From NCBI RefSeq assembly GCF_000522985.1, contig NZ_CP007128.1, positions 3,704,220 to 3,768,219 of the forward strand: DNA of 64,000 nucleotides, given 5' to 3'. The translations under genes were made by a program, and so were the position numbers. The notes under the pieces were generated by a model. The model saw only the letters and a list, made by a program, of their open reading frames with translations, was not told where the DNA came from and did no database searches. This DNA is from Gemmatirosa kalamazoonensis. Lineage in GTDB: Bacteria > Gemmatimonadota > Gemmatimonadetes > Gemmatimonadales > Gemmatimonadaceae. Position 1 is the first letter of the stretch, and each line of letters begins with the position of its first letter. Positions 32,531-41,804 of the stretch are shown here, piece after piece.

Positions 32531-35050
32531 ATGCGATTCGCCTCTCTCCGGCGGTCGGCCGTCGTCGCGGCCACCGCCGTGCTGTCGATGACGTCCGCCC
32601 GTCTCGCGCCGGCCCAGAATCCGGTGCCTCCCCCCAGTCAGCCCGCCGCACCGGCGGCGCAGCCGCCCGCCGATCAGCCGGGCGTCTGCGCGCGTCCCGA
32701 CTCGATCGTCGTGCGCGGGCTGAAGCGCGTCACCGAGGCGAGCGCGCTGGGCGACCTGGGGCTCGCGCCGTCCACCGAGCTGAACGCCGTGCAGCTCCAG
32801 GGGGCGATCCGGCGGCTGTACGGATCGGGCCAGTTCGAGGACGTGCGGGTGGCCTGCGAGCCGGCGCCGTCGGGACAGCGGGCGACGCTCGCGTTCTACG
32901 TGAAGGAGCGGCCGGTGCTCGACGCCGTCTCGGTGAGCGGCGTGAAGGTCATCTCCGAGGGCGGCGTCCGCGACAAGATCGACGTCCTCATCGGCTCGCC
33001 GCTCGACCCGGCGAAGGTGGCGCGGGCCGTGGAGCGGATCGACAGCTCGTACCAGGCGAAGGGCTTCTACCTGGCGCGCATCAAGCCGGAGAGCACGCTC
33101 ACGACCGACGGCCACATCCGCCTCAACTTCCACATCGACGAGGGGCGGCGGCTCGCGATCTCGGGCGTCCGCATCAACGGCAACACGCGGCTCTCCGACA
33201 AGGAGGTCGTCACCGCCATGAAGACGAAGCCCGAGGGCTTCTGGTGGTGGCGCAAGGGCAGCTTCGACGACGAGAAGTACGCGGGCGATCTGAGCGAGCG
33301 CATTCCGACGCTGTACGCGCAGCACGGGTTCATCGACTTCACCGTCGTGAAGGACACGCTCGTCATCGACCGCGAGCGCGGGAAGGCGTTCATCGATCTC
33401 ACGGTGAGCGAGGGGCCGCAGTACAAGGTCGGGACGTTCGAGGTGGTGGACAACCACCGCTTCCCGACGGAGGACCTGCAGCGCTACTACCCGTTCAACG
33501 GTGAAGGCCCGACGCTGACGCAGCGCGCCATGGGGCTGCTGAAGGGCGGTGCGAAGAACGAGAAGGGCGTGTTCGACCGCTCGCAGTGGGAGTCGGCGAC
33601 GGAGAAGGTGCAGACCGCCTACCGGAACGAGGGCTACATCTACGCCCAGATCCAGCCGGTGGTGCAGCGCACCGTCGGGCCGGACTCGCAGCCGGTCGTG
33701 AACCTCCGCTGGCAGATCGACGAGCGCCAGCCGGCGATCGTGAACCGCGTGGACATCGCGGGGAACGACTACACGTCGGACGAGTGCATCCGTCGGCAGC
33801 TCGTGATCCTGCCGGGCGCGGTGTTCAACCAGGACCGCCTGCTCCGCTCGTGGCAGAGCATCGGAAACCTCGGCTTCTTCGAGACGCCGCTGCCGTTCCC
33901 GGATACGCACACGGTGAACGACAACGGCGACATCGACGTCACGTTCCGCGTGAAGGAGAAGCGCACGGGGTCGATCAACTTCGGCGCGTCGATGGGCGGC
34001 GCCGGCGTCGGCGTGGGCGGCTTCATCGGGCTCGATCAGCCGAACCTGTTCGGTCTGTGCAAGCGCGGGTCGCTGAACTGGAACTTCGGCCGCTTCATCA
34101 ACGACTTCAACCTGACGTACTCGGACCCGGCGATCCTGAAGTCGCGCGTGTCGGGGTCGATCACGGCGTACCGCAGCGAGAGCCGGTACAACATCCAGGG
34201 CTTCGGCCAGAACACGCGCACGGGCGCGAGCACGCGCGTCGGCCTGCCGGTGCCGGGGTCGTACTTCTCGACGTTAGGCATCACGTACGGCGCCGAGGCG
34301 ACGAGCTTCCGCGACGTGCAGAGCGGCGCGTTCGTGGGGCAGTGTACGGCGAACTGCTTCCGGTCGGATCTGGGGCTCGACTTCACACACGACACGCGCA
34401 TCGACCTGCCGTTCCCGAGCGCGGGTGGCATGCAGTCGCTCACCGCGGACTTCGTGGGCGGCCCGCTCGGCGGCACGGTGTCGTACCAGCGGTACACGGC
34501 CGACTTCCGGGCGTACACGCCGCTGTTCGAGTTCGGGGGCGGGGTGCCGGGCGCGCAATCGAAGAAGGTGCTCCTCGGCCTCAGCATGAAGGCCGGCGCG
34601 GTGTTCGGCGACCCGGGACCGTTCTTCCAGTACCAGTCGTTCGCGTTGGGCGGCGTGCAGTTCGGCCAGCCGCTGCGCGGCTATCCGGAGTTCTCGATCA
34701 CGCCGCGCGGGTTCGATCCGCGGGCCGACAACTTCAACGCGTTCTCGGGCCGCGCGGCGTTCGGCAACGCGTACTTCACGATGACCGCGGAGCTCGGGCT
34801 GCGGCTCAACTCGCAGCTCTACGTCGACGCGTTCTACGACGCCGGCAACAACTACGACCGCCCGCGGGACTTCAACCCGACGCGCCTGTTCCGCGGCGCG
34901 GGCATCGGCGGCAGCATCGTGACGCCGCTCGGCCCGCTCGGTCTCGACTGGGCGTACGGGTTCGACCGGCTGTCGCTCGACCCGATCACGGGCAAGCTCC
35001 GCCCGGATCCGAAGTGGCAGCTCCACTTCAAACTCGGTCAGCTCTTCTGA
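32531..35050 (+). CDS. bamA: Outer-membrane protein assembly factor BamA
   Basis: BamA is the core Omp85 barrel that folds outer-membrane proteins. The 839-residue product has a signal peptide (VVAATAVLSMTSARLAPAQ) and POTRA domains over about residues 55-475. These show phrases such as YGSGQFEDVRVACE, HIRLNFHIDEGRRLAISGV, NTRLSDKEVV and IVNRVDIAGNDYTSDE. The barrel follows, with RGYPEFSITPRGFDP (loop-6 RGF region) and a terminal Phe. ATG 32531 gives a clean signal peptide; the frame is open 59 codons further upstream through the clpC terminator, which rules that out. It heads the skp-lpx operon. Confidence 0.95.
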   Translation: MRFASLRRSAVVAATAVLSMTSARLAPAQNPVPPPSQPAAPAAQPPADQPGVCARPDSIVVRGLKRVTEASALGDLGLAPSTELNAVQLQGAIRRLYGSGQFEDVRVACEPAPSGQRATLAFYVKERPVLDAVSVSGVKVISEGGVRDKIDVLIGSPLDPAKVARAVERIDSSYQAKGFYLARIKPESTLTTDGHIRLNFHIDEGRRLAISGVRINGNTRLSDKEVVTAMKTKPEGFWWWRKGSFDDEKYAGDLSERIPTLYAQHGFIDFTVVKDTLVIDRERGKAFIDLTVSEGPQYKVGTFEVVDNHRFPTEDLQRYYPFNGEGPTLTQRAMGLLKGGAKNEKGVFDRSQWESATEKVQTAYRNEGYIYAQIQPVVQRTVGPDSQPVVNLRWQIDERQPAIVNRVDIAGNDYTSDECIRRQLVILPGAVFNQDRLLRSWQSIGNLGFFETPLPFPDTHTVNDNGDIDVTFRVKEKRTGSINFGASMGGAGVGVGGFIGLDQPNLFGLCKRGSLNWNFGRFINDFNLTYSDPAILKSRVSGSITAYRSESRYNIQGFGQNTRTGASTRVGLPVPGSYFSTLGITYGAEATSFRDVQSGAFVGQCTANCFRSDLGLDFTHDTRIDLPFPSAGGMQSLTADFVGGPLGGTVSYQRYTADFRAYTPLFEFGGGVPGAQSKKVLLGLSMKAGAVFGDPGPFFQYQSFALGGVQFGQPLRGYPEFSITPRGFDPRADNFNAFSGRAAFGNAYFTMTAELGLRLNSQLYVDAFYDAGNNYDRPRDFNPTRLFRGAGIGGSIVTPLGPLGLDWAYGFDRLSLDPITGKLRPDPKWQLHFKLGQLF

Positions 35051-35103
35051 CGGGATCGGCTGACCGTCCCACCTCTCTCCGTCCACGTAGGAGTCATTCC
35101 CTG

Positions 35104-35757
35104 ATGCGTTACCAGATCCGTGCGGCGTTCGCCGCCGTCGCCCTCGCCGGGCTCGTGGCGATCCCTGCCGCCGCCCGTGCGCAGCAGGCGCCGAAGCTGG
35201 CGTACGTCGACGTGCAGACCTTGATGGAGCAGGCCCCCGGCCGCGCCGATGCGCAGAAGCAGTTCGAGTCCGAGGCCGCGGCGATCCGCGCCGAGGAGCA
35301 GCGCATGAGCGACTCGCTCGACGCCGCGGTGCAGTCGTACCAGAAGTCGCAGGCCACGATGACGGCCGCGGCGAAGCAGGCGAAGGAGAAGCAGCTGCAG
35401 GACATGCAGCAGGGCTTCCAGCAGCGCGCGCAGGCGCTCGAGGCGCGCGGCCAGCAGCGCCAGCAGGAGCTGTCGCAGGTGTTCGAGTCGCTCGTGCGCG
35501 ACGCGATCAACGACGTGCGCACGGGCGAGGGCTACGCGATGATCTTCGCCGGCGGCCCGAGCTCGGCGATGCTGTCGGCGGACAAGAGCCTCGACATCAC
35601 GGACAAGGTGCTCACGCGCATGCGCACGATCGCCGCGACGCGTCCGGCGCCGACGAGCGCGCCGGCGACCCGCCCGGGGACCACTGCCGCGCCCGCGGCG
35701 TCGACCGGCGCTCCGGTGGCGGCGCCGGCGGGCGCGTCGCGCCCGAAGGTTCCCTGA
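35104..35757 (+). CDS. skp: Skp/OmpH-family periplasmic chaperone
   Basis: Skp holds unfolded outer-membrane proteins in the periplasm. The 217-residue product has a signal peptide (AVALAGLVAIPAAARAQ), the family start KLAYVDVQTLMEQAPG, and a long Gln/Ala/Glu-rich coiled-coil (about 60-135). The C-terminal phrase IFAGGPSSAMLSADKSLDITDKV is typical. A Pro/Ala/Thr-rich tail of about 40 residues is extra. The position between bamA and lpxD is the conserved one. Confidence 0.9.
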   Translation: MRYQIRAAFAAVALAGLVAIPAAARAQQAPKLAYVDVQTLMEQAPGRADAQKQFESEAAAIRAEEQRMSDSLDAAVQSYQKSQATMTAAAKQAKEKQLQDMQQGFQQRAQALEARGQQRQQELSQVFESLVRDAINDVRTGEGYAMIFAGGPSSAMLSADKSLDITDKVLTRMRTIAATRPAPTSAPATRPGTTAAPAASTGAPVAAPAGASRPKVP

Positions 35758-35761
35758 GATC

Positions 35762-36841
35762 GTGTCGCTCGGCACGAGTGAGCAGCGGTCCGGCGGCGGT
35801 GGGGGCGTGTCCCTCACCGCCGCTGACGTTGCGCGACTCGTCGGTGGCCGCCTAACGGACGGCGGCGACGGCGCGCGCGCCATCCGCCGCGTCGCGCCGC
35901 TGCACCGCGCCGGCCCGGACGAGCTGACGTTCCTCGCGTCGGCGAAGTACGCGGACGCGTTCCGCGAGACGCGCGCAGGCGTCGTGCTGGTCGCTCCGGC
36001 GCTCGCGGACACGGCCGGCGCGCCCGACGCCGTCCGCATCGTGGTCGACAAGCCGCACGAGGCGCTGCTCGCCGTGCTGCCGGTGCTGTACGTCCAGGCG
36101 CCGCGCGAGACGGGGATCCATCCGACGGCGCGCATCGGACGCGGCGCGCACATCGGCGACGACGTCACGGTCGACGCGTACGCCATCGTCGGCGACGGCG
36201 TGGTGCTCGGGGACCGCGCGTGGGTGGAGACGCACTGCGTGGTCGGCGCCGGCGTGGAGGTCGGAGAGGACGCGCACCTCTATCCGGGCGTGACGCTCTA
36301 CGCCGGCACGTCGTTAGGCCGGCGCGTGGCCGTGCACAGCGGCGCGCGTCTCGGCAGCGACGGCTTCGGCTACGTGTTCGGCGACGGCCAGCACCGCAAG
36401 ATCCCGCACGTCGGCCGCTGCATCGTGGAGGACGACGTGGAGATCGGCGCGAACACGACGATCGACCGCGGCAGCGTCGACGACACGATCATCGGCGCAG
36501 GGACGAAGATCGACAACCTCGTGCACATCGGCCACAACTGCCGGATCGGGAAGCTGTGCCTGATCATGGCGCAGGTGGGGCTCGCCGGATCGACGACCGT
36601 GGAGGACGGCGTGATTCTCGCCGGGCAGGTGGGCGTGGCCGGGCATCTGACGATCGGCACGGGGGCGCGGATCGCCGCGCAGGCGGGCGTGGTGGGCGAC
36701 GTGCCGGCCGGCGCGACGTACGGCGGCTATCCCGCGCGGCCGCACAAGGAATCGCTGCGCGCGCATGCGGCGACGTTCCGACTCGCGGAGCTGATGAAGC
36801 GCATCGAGCGGATGCTCGAGCGCAGCGAGGCCGAGCAGTGA
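35762..36841 (+). CDS. lpxD: UDP-3-O-acylglucosamine N-acyltransferase
   Basis: LpxD adds the N-linked acyl chain in lipid A synthesis. The 359-residue product has the uridine-binding N-terminal domain (LTAADVARLVGGRL) followed by left-handed beta-helix hexapeptide repeats from about residue 115. The catalytic His lies in VHIGHNCRIGKLC, and GANTTIDRGSVDDT is also a family motif. The GTG start is 4 nt after the skp stop. The stop overlaps the lpxC start. Confidence 0.94.
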   Translation: MSLGTSEQRSGGGGGVSLTAADVARLVGGRLTDGGDGARAIRRVAPLHRAGPDELTFLASAKYADAFRETRAGVVLVAPALADTAGAPDAVRIVVDKPHEALLAVLPVLYVQAPRETGIHPTARIGRGAHIGDDVTVDAYAIVGDGVVLGDRAWVETHCVVGAGVEVGEDAHLYPGVTLYAGTSLGRRVAVHSGARLGSDGFGYVFGDGQHRKIPHVGRCIVEDDVEIGANTTIDRGSVDDTIIGAGTKIDNLVHIGHNCRIGKLCLIMAQVGLAGSTTVEDGVILAGQVGVAGHLTIGTGARIAAQAGVVGDVPAGATYGGYPARPHKESLRAHAATFRLAELMKRIERMLERSEAEQ

Positions 36842-38175
36842 GCGCGGTGGGCCAGCGCCGCACGATCGCGCGCGAGGCGACGCTCTCCGGCGTCGGGCTG
36901 CACCTCGGCGAGCCGTGCACGCTCGCGTTCCGCCCCGGCGGGGTGGGGCAGGGCATCGTGTTCCGCCGCGTGGATCTGCCCGACCGCCCGGAGATCCCGG
37001 CGCGTGTCGGCGTCGCCGTGGAGGCGCAGCGTCGCACGCAGCTCGGGACCGGCGACGACGCGCTGCACACGGTGGAGCACGTGCTCGCCGCCGTCGCCGG
37101 CGCGGGCATCGACGACCTCGTGATCGAGATGGACGCGGCCGAGCCGCCGATCCTCGACGGGAGCTCGGTGGAGTTCCTCGCCGCGCTCGACGGCGCGGGC
37201 GTGGTGGGGCACGGCGGCGCCGCCGACGTGCTGACGCTGGACGAGCCGGTGCGCGTGATCGACGGCGAGAGCGTGTACGAGGCGTTCCCCGCCGACGAGC
37301 TGCGCGTCGAGGTCTCGATCGACTTTCCGCACCCGTTGATCGGCCGCCAGTGCGGCCGCTACGTTGTCACGCCGGAGACGTTCCGCCGCGAGCTCGCGGC
37401 CGCACGTACGTTCGGGTTCGTCCGTGAGGTGGAGGCGCTGCGCGCGATGGGGCTCATCAAGGGCGCGTCGCTCGAGAACGCCGTGGTGCTCGACGAGACC
37501 GAGGTGATCTCGGACGGGCTGCGGTGGCCGGACGAGTTCGTGCGTCACAAGGCGATGGACTGCGTCGGCGACCTCGCGCTCGCCGGCGCGCGCGTGCAGG
37601 CGCGCATCGTCGCACAGAAGCCGAGCCACCGTGGCACGGTGACGCTCGTGCGGGCGCTCGTGCGTCACGGCCGGCTCGCCGGCAGCGGTGCGACGCCGAC
37701 GCCGCCTCCTTCCTCCTCCCGCCCACCCGCTCAGAGGCACAGCGTGCTCGGCATCGAAGAGATCATGAAGGTGCTCCCGCACCGATACCCGTTCCTCCTC
37801 GTCGACCGCATCGTGGAGCTCGAGGAGAAGACGCGCGTCGTGGGGATCAAGAACGTCACGATCAACGAGCCGTTCTTCCAGGGACACTTCCCGGGGCATC
37901 CCATCATGCCGGGCGTGCTGATCGTCGAGGCGATGGCACAGACCGGCGGCATGCTGCTGCTCGGCGCGTTCCCCGACCCACAGGACAAGGTCGTGTACTT
38001 CACGTCGCTCGACAATGTGAAATTCCGGCGCCCCGTGAAGCCCGGCGACCAGCTCCGCTTCGAGCTCGACATCGTCCAGATTCGCGGTCCCGTGTGCAAG
38101 ATGCGCGGTGTGGCGAAGGTGGACGGCCAGGTCGTGTGCGAGGCCGACATGGCGGCCATGGTGCGCGACCGATGA
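36838..38175 (+). CDS. Fused LpxC deacetylase / FabZ dehydratase
   Basis: One 445-residue protein joins two enzymes. Residues 1-290 are LpxC, the zinc deacetylase that commits to lipid A: LHTVEHVLAAVAG, DFPHPLIGRQ, ARTFGFVREVEAL and RHKAMDCVGDLALAG carry the metal and catalytic residues. A Pro/Ser linker (about 285-305) leads to FabZ, the 3-hydroxyacyl-ACP dehydratase: LPHRYPFLLVDRIVE and QGHFPGHPIMPGVLIVEAMAQ with the catalytic His and Glu. The same fusion is known in Bacteroidetes and some other phyla. The two halves compete for or channel hydroxyacyl chains. The GTG start overlaps lpxD by 4 nt. Confidence 0.95.
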   Translation: MSAVGQRRTIAREATLSGVGLHLGEPCTLAFRPGGVGQGIVFRRVDLPDRPEIPARVGVAVEAQRRTQLGTGDDALHTVEHVLAAVAGAGIDDLVIEMDAAEPPILDGSSVEFLAALDGAGVVGHGGAADVLTLDEPVRVIDGESVYEAFPADELRVEVSIDFPHPLIGRQCGRYVVTPETFRRELAAARTFGFVREVEALRAMGLIKGASLENAVVLDETEVISDGLRWPDEFVRHKAMDCVGDLALAGARVQARIVAQKPSHRGTVTLVRALVRHGRLAGSGATPTPPPSSSRPPAQRHSVLGIEEIMKVLPHRYPFLLVDRIVELEEKTRVVGIKNVTINEPFFQGHFPGHPIMPGVLIVEAMAQTGGMLLLGAFPDPQDKVVYFTSLDNVKFRRPVKPGDQLRFELDIVQIRGPVCKMRGVAKVDGQVVCEADMAAMVRDR

Positions 38176-38981
38176 GCTCCACGGCGGTAGGGGAGGGCAT
38201 GGGCATTCATCCGACCGCGATCGTGCACCCCGACGCGGTGCTCGGCGACAACGTCACCGTCGGCGCATACGCGATCATCGGCGAGAACTGCACGGTCGGC
38301 GACGACTGCGTGCTCGCCCCGCGCGCGGTGCTGGAGAGAAACGTTAGGCTCGGCCGCGGCGTGAAGGTCGGCATCGGCACGGTGCTGGGCGGCGACCCGC
38401 AGGACCTGAAGTTCCGCGGCGAGGAGACGTGGGTCGAGATCGGCGACGGCACGGTGATCCGCGAGTACACGACCGTCAATCGCGGCACCACGCAGTCGTA
38501 CAAGACCACCGTCGGGCGCAACTGCCTGCTGATGTCGTACGTGCACCTCGGCCACGACTGTCACTTCGGTGACTACGTGATCGTGTCGAACGGGTCGCAG
38601 TTCGCCGGGCACGTCACGGTCGAGGACCGGGCGATCGTGTCGGGACTGTGCGCGTTCCACCAGTTCGTGCGCGTGGGTCGACACGCGTTCATCGGCGGCA
38701 TGACCCGCGTGGCGAAGGACGCGCCGCCGTTCCTGCGCGCGTCCGGGAACCCGATGAAGCTGTACGGGCTGAACACGATCGGCCTGCAGCGCAGCGGCTT
38801 CGACGACGACACGCTGCACGAGCTGAAGCGCGCGTACCGGCTGCTGTTCCGCTCCGAGCTGATTCTCACGCAGGCGGTGGAGCGCGGCCGCGCGGAGCTG
38901 AACCTCGACGTGGAGCAGGTGCGGCAGATGCTCGACTTCGTGGAGGCGAGCGTCCGCGAGGGGCGCGGGGTGGGCTTCTGA
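38172..38981 (+). CDS. lpxA: UDP-GlcNAc O-acyltransferase
   Basis: LpxA catalyses the first step of lipid A synthesis. The 269-residue product has hexapeptide repeats (IHPTAIVHPDAVLGDNVTVG), the family block HLGHDCHFGDYVIVSNG with the catalytic His, and HQFVRVGRHAFIGGMTRVAKD. The C-terminal helical part includes GLNTIGLQRSGF and LKRAYRLLFRSELILTQAV. The ATG overlaps the lpxC/fabZ stop (ATGA). Whether it prefers UDP-GlcNAc or the diamino sugar is not certain; see the neighbour downstream. Confidence 0.95.
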   Translation: MSSTAVGEGMGIHPTAIVHPDAVLGDNVTVGAYAIIGENCTVGDDCVLAPRAVLERNVRLGRGVKVGIGTVLGGDPQDLKFRGEETWVEIGDGTVIREYTTVNRGTTQSYKTTVGRNCLLMSYVHLGHDCHFGDYVIVSNGSQFAGHVTVEDRAIVSGLCAFHQFVRVGRHAFIGGMTRVAKDAPPFLRASGNPMKLYGLNTIGLQRSGFDDDTLHELKRAYRLLFRSELILTQAVERGRAELNLDVEQVRQMLDFVEASVREGRGVGF

Positions 38982-39010
38982 GCGCGCAGCGCGCGGAGCG
39001 CGCGCTGCGG

Positions 39011-40000
39011 GTGGGCGTGGTGGGCGCCGGTGGGCTCGGCTACCATCACGTGCGCATCCTGCGCGAGATGCCCAGCGTGACGCTCGCCGGCTTCTACGAG
39101 CAGGACGAGGCGCGCCGCGCGCTCGTCGCCCGCGAGCTCGAGGCGCCCGCGTTCGACACGCTCGACGCGCTGCTCGACGCGACCGACGCGCTGAATGTCG
39201 TGGTGCCGACGCCGGCGCACTTCGACGTCGCGCGCGCGGCGCTCGCCCGCGGCAAGCACCTGCTCATCGAGAAGCCGATCACGACGACGCTGGAGCAGGC
39301 GGACGAGCTGATCGCGATGGCCGATCGCGCGGGCGTCGTCGTGCAGACGGGGCACGTCGAGCGGTTCAACCGCGCCATCCGCGCCGCGCTGCCGTACGTC
39401 GAGCGGCCGCGGTTCATCGAGAGCGACCGGCTGGCGCCGTTCAGCCCGCGCGGCAGCGACGTCGCCGTCGTCCTCGACCTCATGATCCACGACATCGACC
39501 TCGTGCGCACGCTCGTCGGCGCGCCGGTGGACGACGTGCGCGCGGTGGGCGTGCCGGTGCTCACGCCCACGGTCGACATCGCGAACGCGCGGCTCGGCTT
39601 CACGTCCGGCGCGGTCGCGAACATCACGGCGAGCCGCGTGTCGCGCGAGCGGCTGCGGAAGATCCGCATCTTCCAGCAGAGCGGCTACCTGTCGCTCGAT
39701 CTCGCGGCGGGGACGGGCGAGTTCTTCCGGCTGCGCGGCGGCGTGGACGTCGCCTCGATCGCGAAAGCGCCGCCGCCGCTCGACCTCGCGATGTTCGTGG
39801 AGCGCGTGCCGCTCGAGGCGCCGGAGGGCGAGCCGCTGCGGCTCGAGTTCGACAGCTTCGTCGCGGCCGTGCGCGGCGAGCAGCCGGTGGCGGTGAGCGC
39901 GCGCGACGGCCGCGACGCGCTCGACGTGGCGCTGCGCATCGTGGGGGAGATCGAGCGCACGCTCCCGTCGCTGCGCGGCGCCGCGCTCGCGACGTCCTGA
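39011..40000 (+). CDS. Gfo/Idh/MocA-family oxidoreductase, GnnA-like by position
   Basis: An NAD(P)-dependent oxidoreductase of about 330 residues. It has a Rossmann start (VGVVGAGGLGYHHVRIL), the family motif GKHLLIEKPITTT with the catalytic Lys, and VQTGHVERFNRAI and IHDIDLVRTLVG. In Acidithiobacillus and Leptospira, GnnA of this family oxidises UDP-GlcNAc at C3 and its gene lies by lpxA; the location between lpxA and lpxB here suggests the same or a related sugar-nucleotide role. No GnnB aminotransferase is in the window. GTG 39011 is the only standard start and trims the first strand slightly; CTG 38978 or 39005 could be the real start. Confidence 0.8.
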   Translation: MGVVGAGGLGYHHVRILREMPSVTLAGFYEQDEARRALVARELEAPAFDTLDALLDATDALNVVVPTPAHFDVARAALARGKHLLIEKPITTTLEQADELIAMADRAGVVVQTGHVERFNRAIRAALPYVERPRFIESDRLAPFSPRGSDVAVVLDLMIHDIDLVRTLVGAPVDDVRAVGVPVLTPTVDIANARLGFTSGAVANITASRVSRERLRKIRIFQQSGYLSLDLAAGTGEFFRLRGGVDVASIAKAPPPLDLAMFVERVPLEAPEGEPLRLEFDSFVAAVRGEQPVAVSARDGRDALDVALRIVGEIERTLPSLRGAALATS

Positions 40001-41121
40001 TGCCTAACGGCAGAAGAGAGGTGCTGTTCGTCGCCGGCGAGGCGTCGGGCGACCTGCACGCGGCGGGTGTGGCGCGCGAGCTGAAGCGGCTGCGCCCCGA
40101 GCTGCATCTCGCCGGCGTCGGCGGACGCCACTTGCAGGCGGCCGGCGTGGAGCTGCTGGAGGACGCCGAGCGCCTCGCGGTCATGGGCTTCGTCGAGGTG
40201 CTGAAGCACGTGCCGGCGCACTACGCGCTGCTGCGGCGGCTGCGCGCGCGGCTGCGCGGCGGATCCGTCGCGCTGCTCGTCCTCGTGGACTATCCCGGCT
40301 TCAACATGCGGCTCGCCGCCGAAGCGCGCCGCGCCGGCGTGCCCGTGCTGTACTTCATCACGCCGCAAGTGTGGGCGTGGCGCAAGAACCGGCTGCGCAA
40401 CATGGCGCGCGTCATCACGAAGGCCGCCGTGATCCTGCCGTTCGAGGAGAAGCTGCTCCGCGACCACGGCATCGACGCGACGTTCGTCGGCCATCCGATG
40501 CTCGATCGCGCGCAGTCGCTCCCGACGCAGTCGGAGGCGCGCGCGGAGCTCGGCCTGCCGCAGGACGGCAAGGTGCTCGCGCTGTTCCCGGGGAGTCGCA
40601 TGCAGGAGATCGAGCGCCACCTCGACGACTTCGTGGCGACGGCGCGCCGCCTCGAGACCGAGGTGCGCGGGCTCCGCGTCGTCGTGAGCCTCGCGCCGAC
40701 GGTGCGCATCGATCCGGCGCGCTGCCCGTACCCGATGGTGGATTCTGGCTCGCTGCTGCTGCTGCGCGCGGCGACGGCGGCGCTCTGCAAGAGCGGCACG
40801 ACGACGCTCGAGGCCGCGGTCGCCGGCTGTCCGCTCGTCGTGGCGTATCGCACGAGCCGGTGGACGTACGAGGTCGCGCGCCGCGTGGTGGAGATCCCGC
40901 GCATCGGTCTCGTGAACGTCGTCGCGGCGCGCGAGGTGGCGAAGGAGTTCGTGCAGGACGCGGTGCAGCCCGAGGCGATGGCGGCCGCGCTGAAGCCGCT
41001 GCTCTGCAACGCCGGTGACCAGCAGCGCATGCGCGTGCAGCTCGCCCGGGTCCGGTCGATGTTGGGCAGACCCGGCGCGGACGTGCGCGTCGCCGAGATC
41101 GCGAGCGGCATGGTGGCGTGA
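40000..41121 (+). CDS. lpxB: Lipid A disaccharide synthase
   Basis: LpxB condenses lipid X and UDP-diacylglucosamine. The 373-residue GT19 protein has VLFVAGEASGDLHAAGVA at the N-terminus, AVMGFVEVLKHVP, YFITPQVWAWRKNRL, TFVGHPMLDR, ALFPGSRMQEIERH and CKSGTTTLEAAVAGCPLVVAY, all typical. The ATG overlaps the upstream stop by one base. An octamer (GCCTAACG) spans codons 2-4 of the gene, coding Pro-Asn-Gly. Confidence 0.95.
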   Translation: MPNGRREVLFVAGEASGDLHAAGVARELKRLRPELHLAGVGGRHLQAAGVELLEDAERLAVMGFVEVLKHVPAHYALLRRLRARLRGGSVALLVLVDYPGFNMRLAAEARRAGVPVLYFITPQVWAWRKNRLRNMARVITKAAVILPFEEKLLRDHGIDATFVGHPMLDRAQSLPTQSEARAELGLPQDGKVLALFPGSRMQEIERHLDDFVATARRLETEVRGLRVVVSLAPTVRIDPARCPYPMVDSGSLLLLRAATAALCKSGTTTLEAAVAGCPLVVAYRTSRWTYEVARRVVEIPRIGLVNVVAAREVAKEFVQDAVQPEAMAAALKPLLCNAGDQQRMRVQLARVRSMLGRPGADVRVAEIASGMVA

Positions 41122-41804
41122 GCGATCCCGCACCGGGCCGCGACCAGGGCCGCGCCGAGCGTCGGCTGTGGCTGTACGTCCGGCTCGGCGTGCCGTTCGT
41201 GCGACTGCTCGCGTCGACGTGGCGCGTGCGCGAGATCGGGCGCGAGGGGTGGAACCAACGTCGCGCCGCGGGGCTCGCGACGATCACGGCGCTCTGGCAC
41301 GGGCAGCTTCTCGTGCTCACGTCGCACCACCGCGACCTTGGCGCGGCGGTGCTCATCAGCGAGCACCGCGACGGCGAGATCATCGCGCGCGTGGTGGAGG
41401 CGTTCGGCTATCGCACCGTGCGCGGCTCGACGTCGCGCGGCGCGGGGCGCGCGCTGCTGGAGCTCGTGCGCGTGCTGCGCGGCGGCATCGACGTGGCGAT
41501 CACCCCGGACGGCCCACGCGGCCCGCGCCACTCGTTCGCGCCCGGGGCGCTCGTCGCCGCGCAGCGCAGCGGCGCGCCGGTGGTCGGCGTGGTCGCGCAC
41601 GTGAGCCGCGCGTGGCGCCTGCGGAGCTGGGACGGCTTCGAGATCCCGAAGCCGTTCGCGCGCGTGACGATCGCGTACAGCGAGCCGACGCCGGTGGACG
41701 TCGCGACGCCGCGCGAGGCGGTGGAGCAGGTGCCGCGCTTCGAGGCGTTGATGCGCGCGCTCGGCGAGCGGGCGGCGATGCGTGATGGTGGGGCCGGTGG
41801 CTGA
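41118..41804 (+). CDS. DUF374-type lysophospholipid acyltransferase-like protein
   Basis: The 228-residue product belongs to the DUF374 group of acyltransferase-like proteins often found near lpxK and kdtA. Motifs are TALWHGQLLVLTSHH (the acceptor-site HxxxxD-like region), VRGSTSRGAGRALLELVR and ITPDGPRGPRHSFAPGAL. It may add acyl chains to lipid A or a related lipid; the precise step is unproven. The GTG start overlaps the lpxB stop by 4 nt, and its end overlaps lpxK by 20 nt. Confidence 0.8.
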   Translation: MSDPAPGRDQGRAERRLWLYVRLGVPFVRLLASTWRVREIGREGWNQRRAAGLATITALWHGQLLVLTSHHRDLGAAVLISEHRDGEIIARVVEAFGYRTVRGSTSRGAGRALLELVRVLRGGIDVAITPDGPRGPRHSFAPGALVAAQRSGAPVVGVVAHVSRAWRLRSWDGFEIPKPFARVTIAYSEPTPVDVATPREAVEQVPRFEALMRALGERAAMRDGGAGG

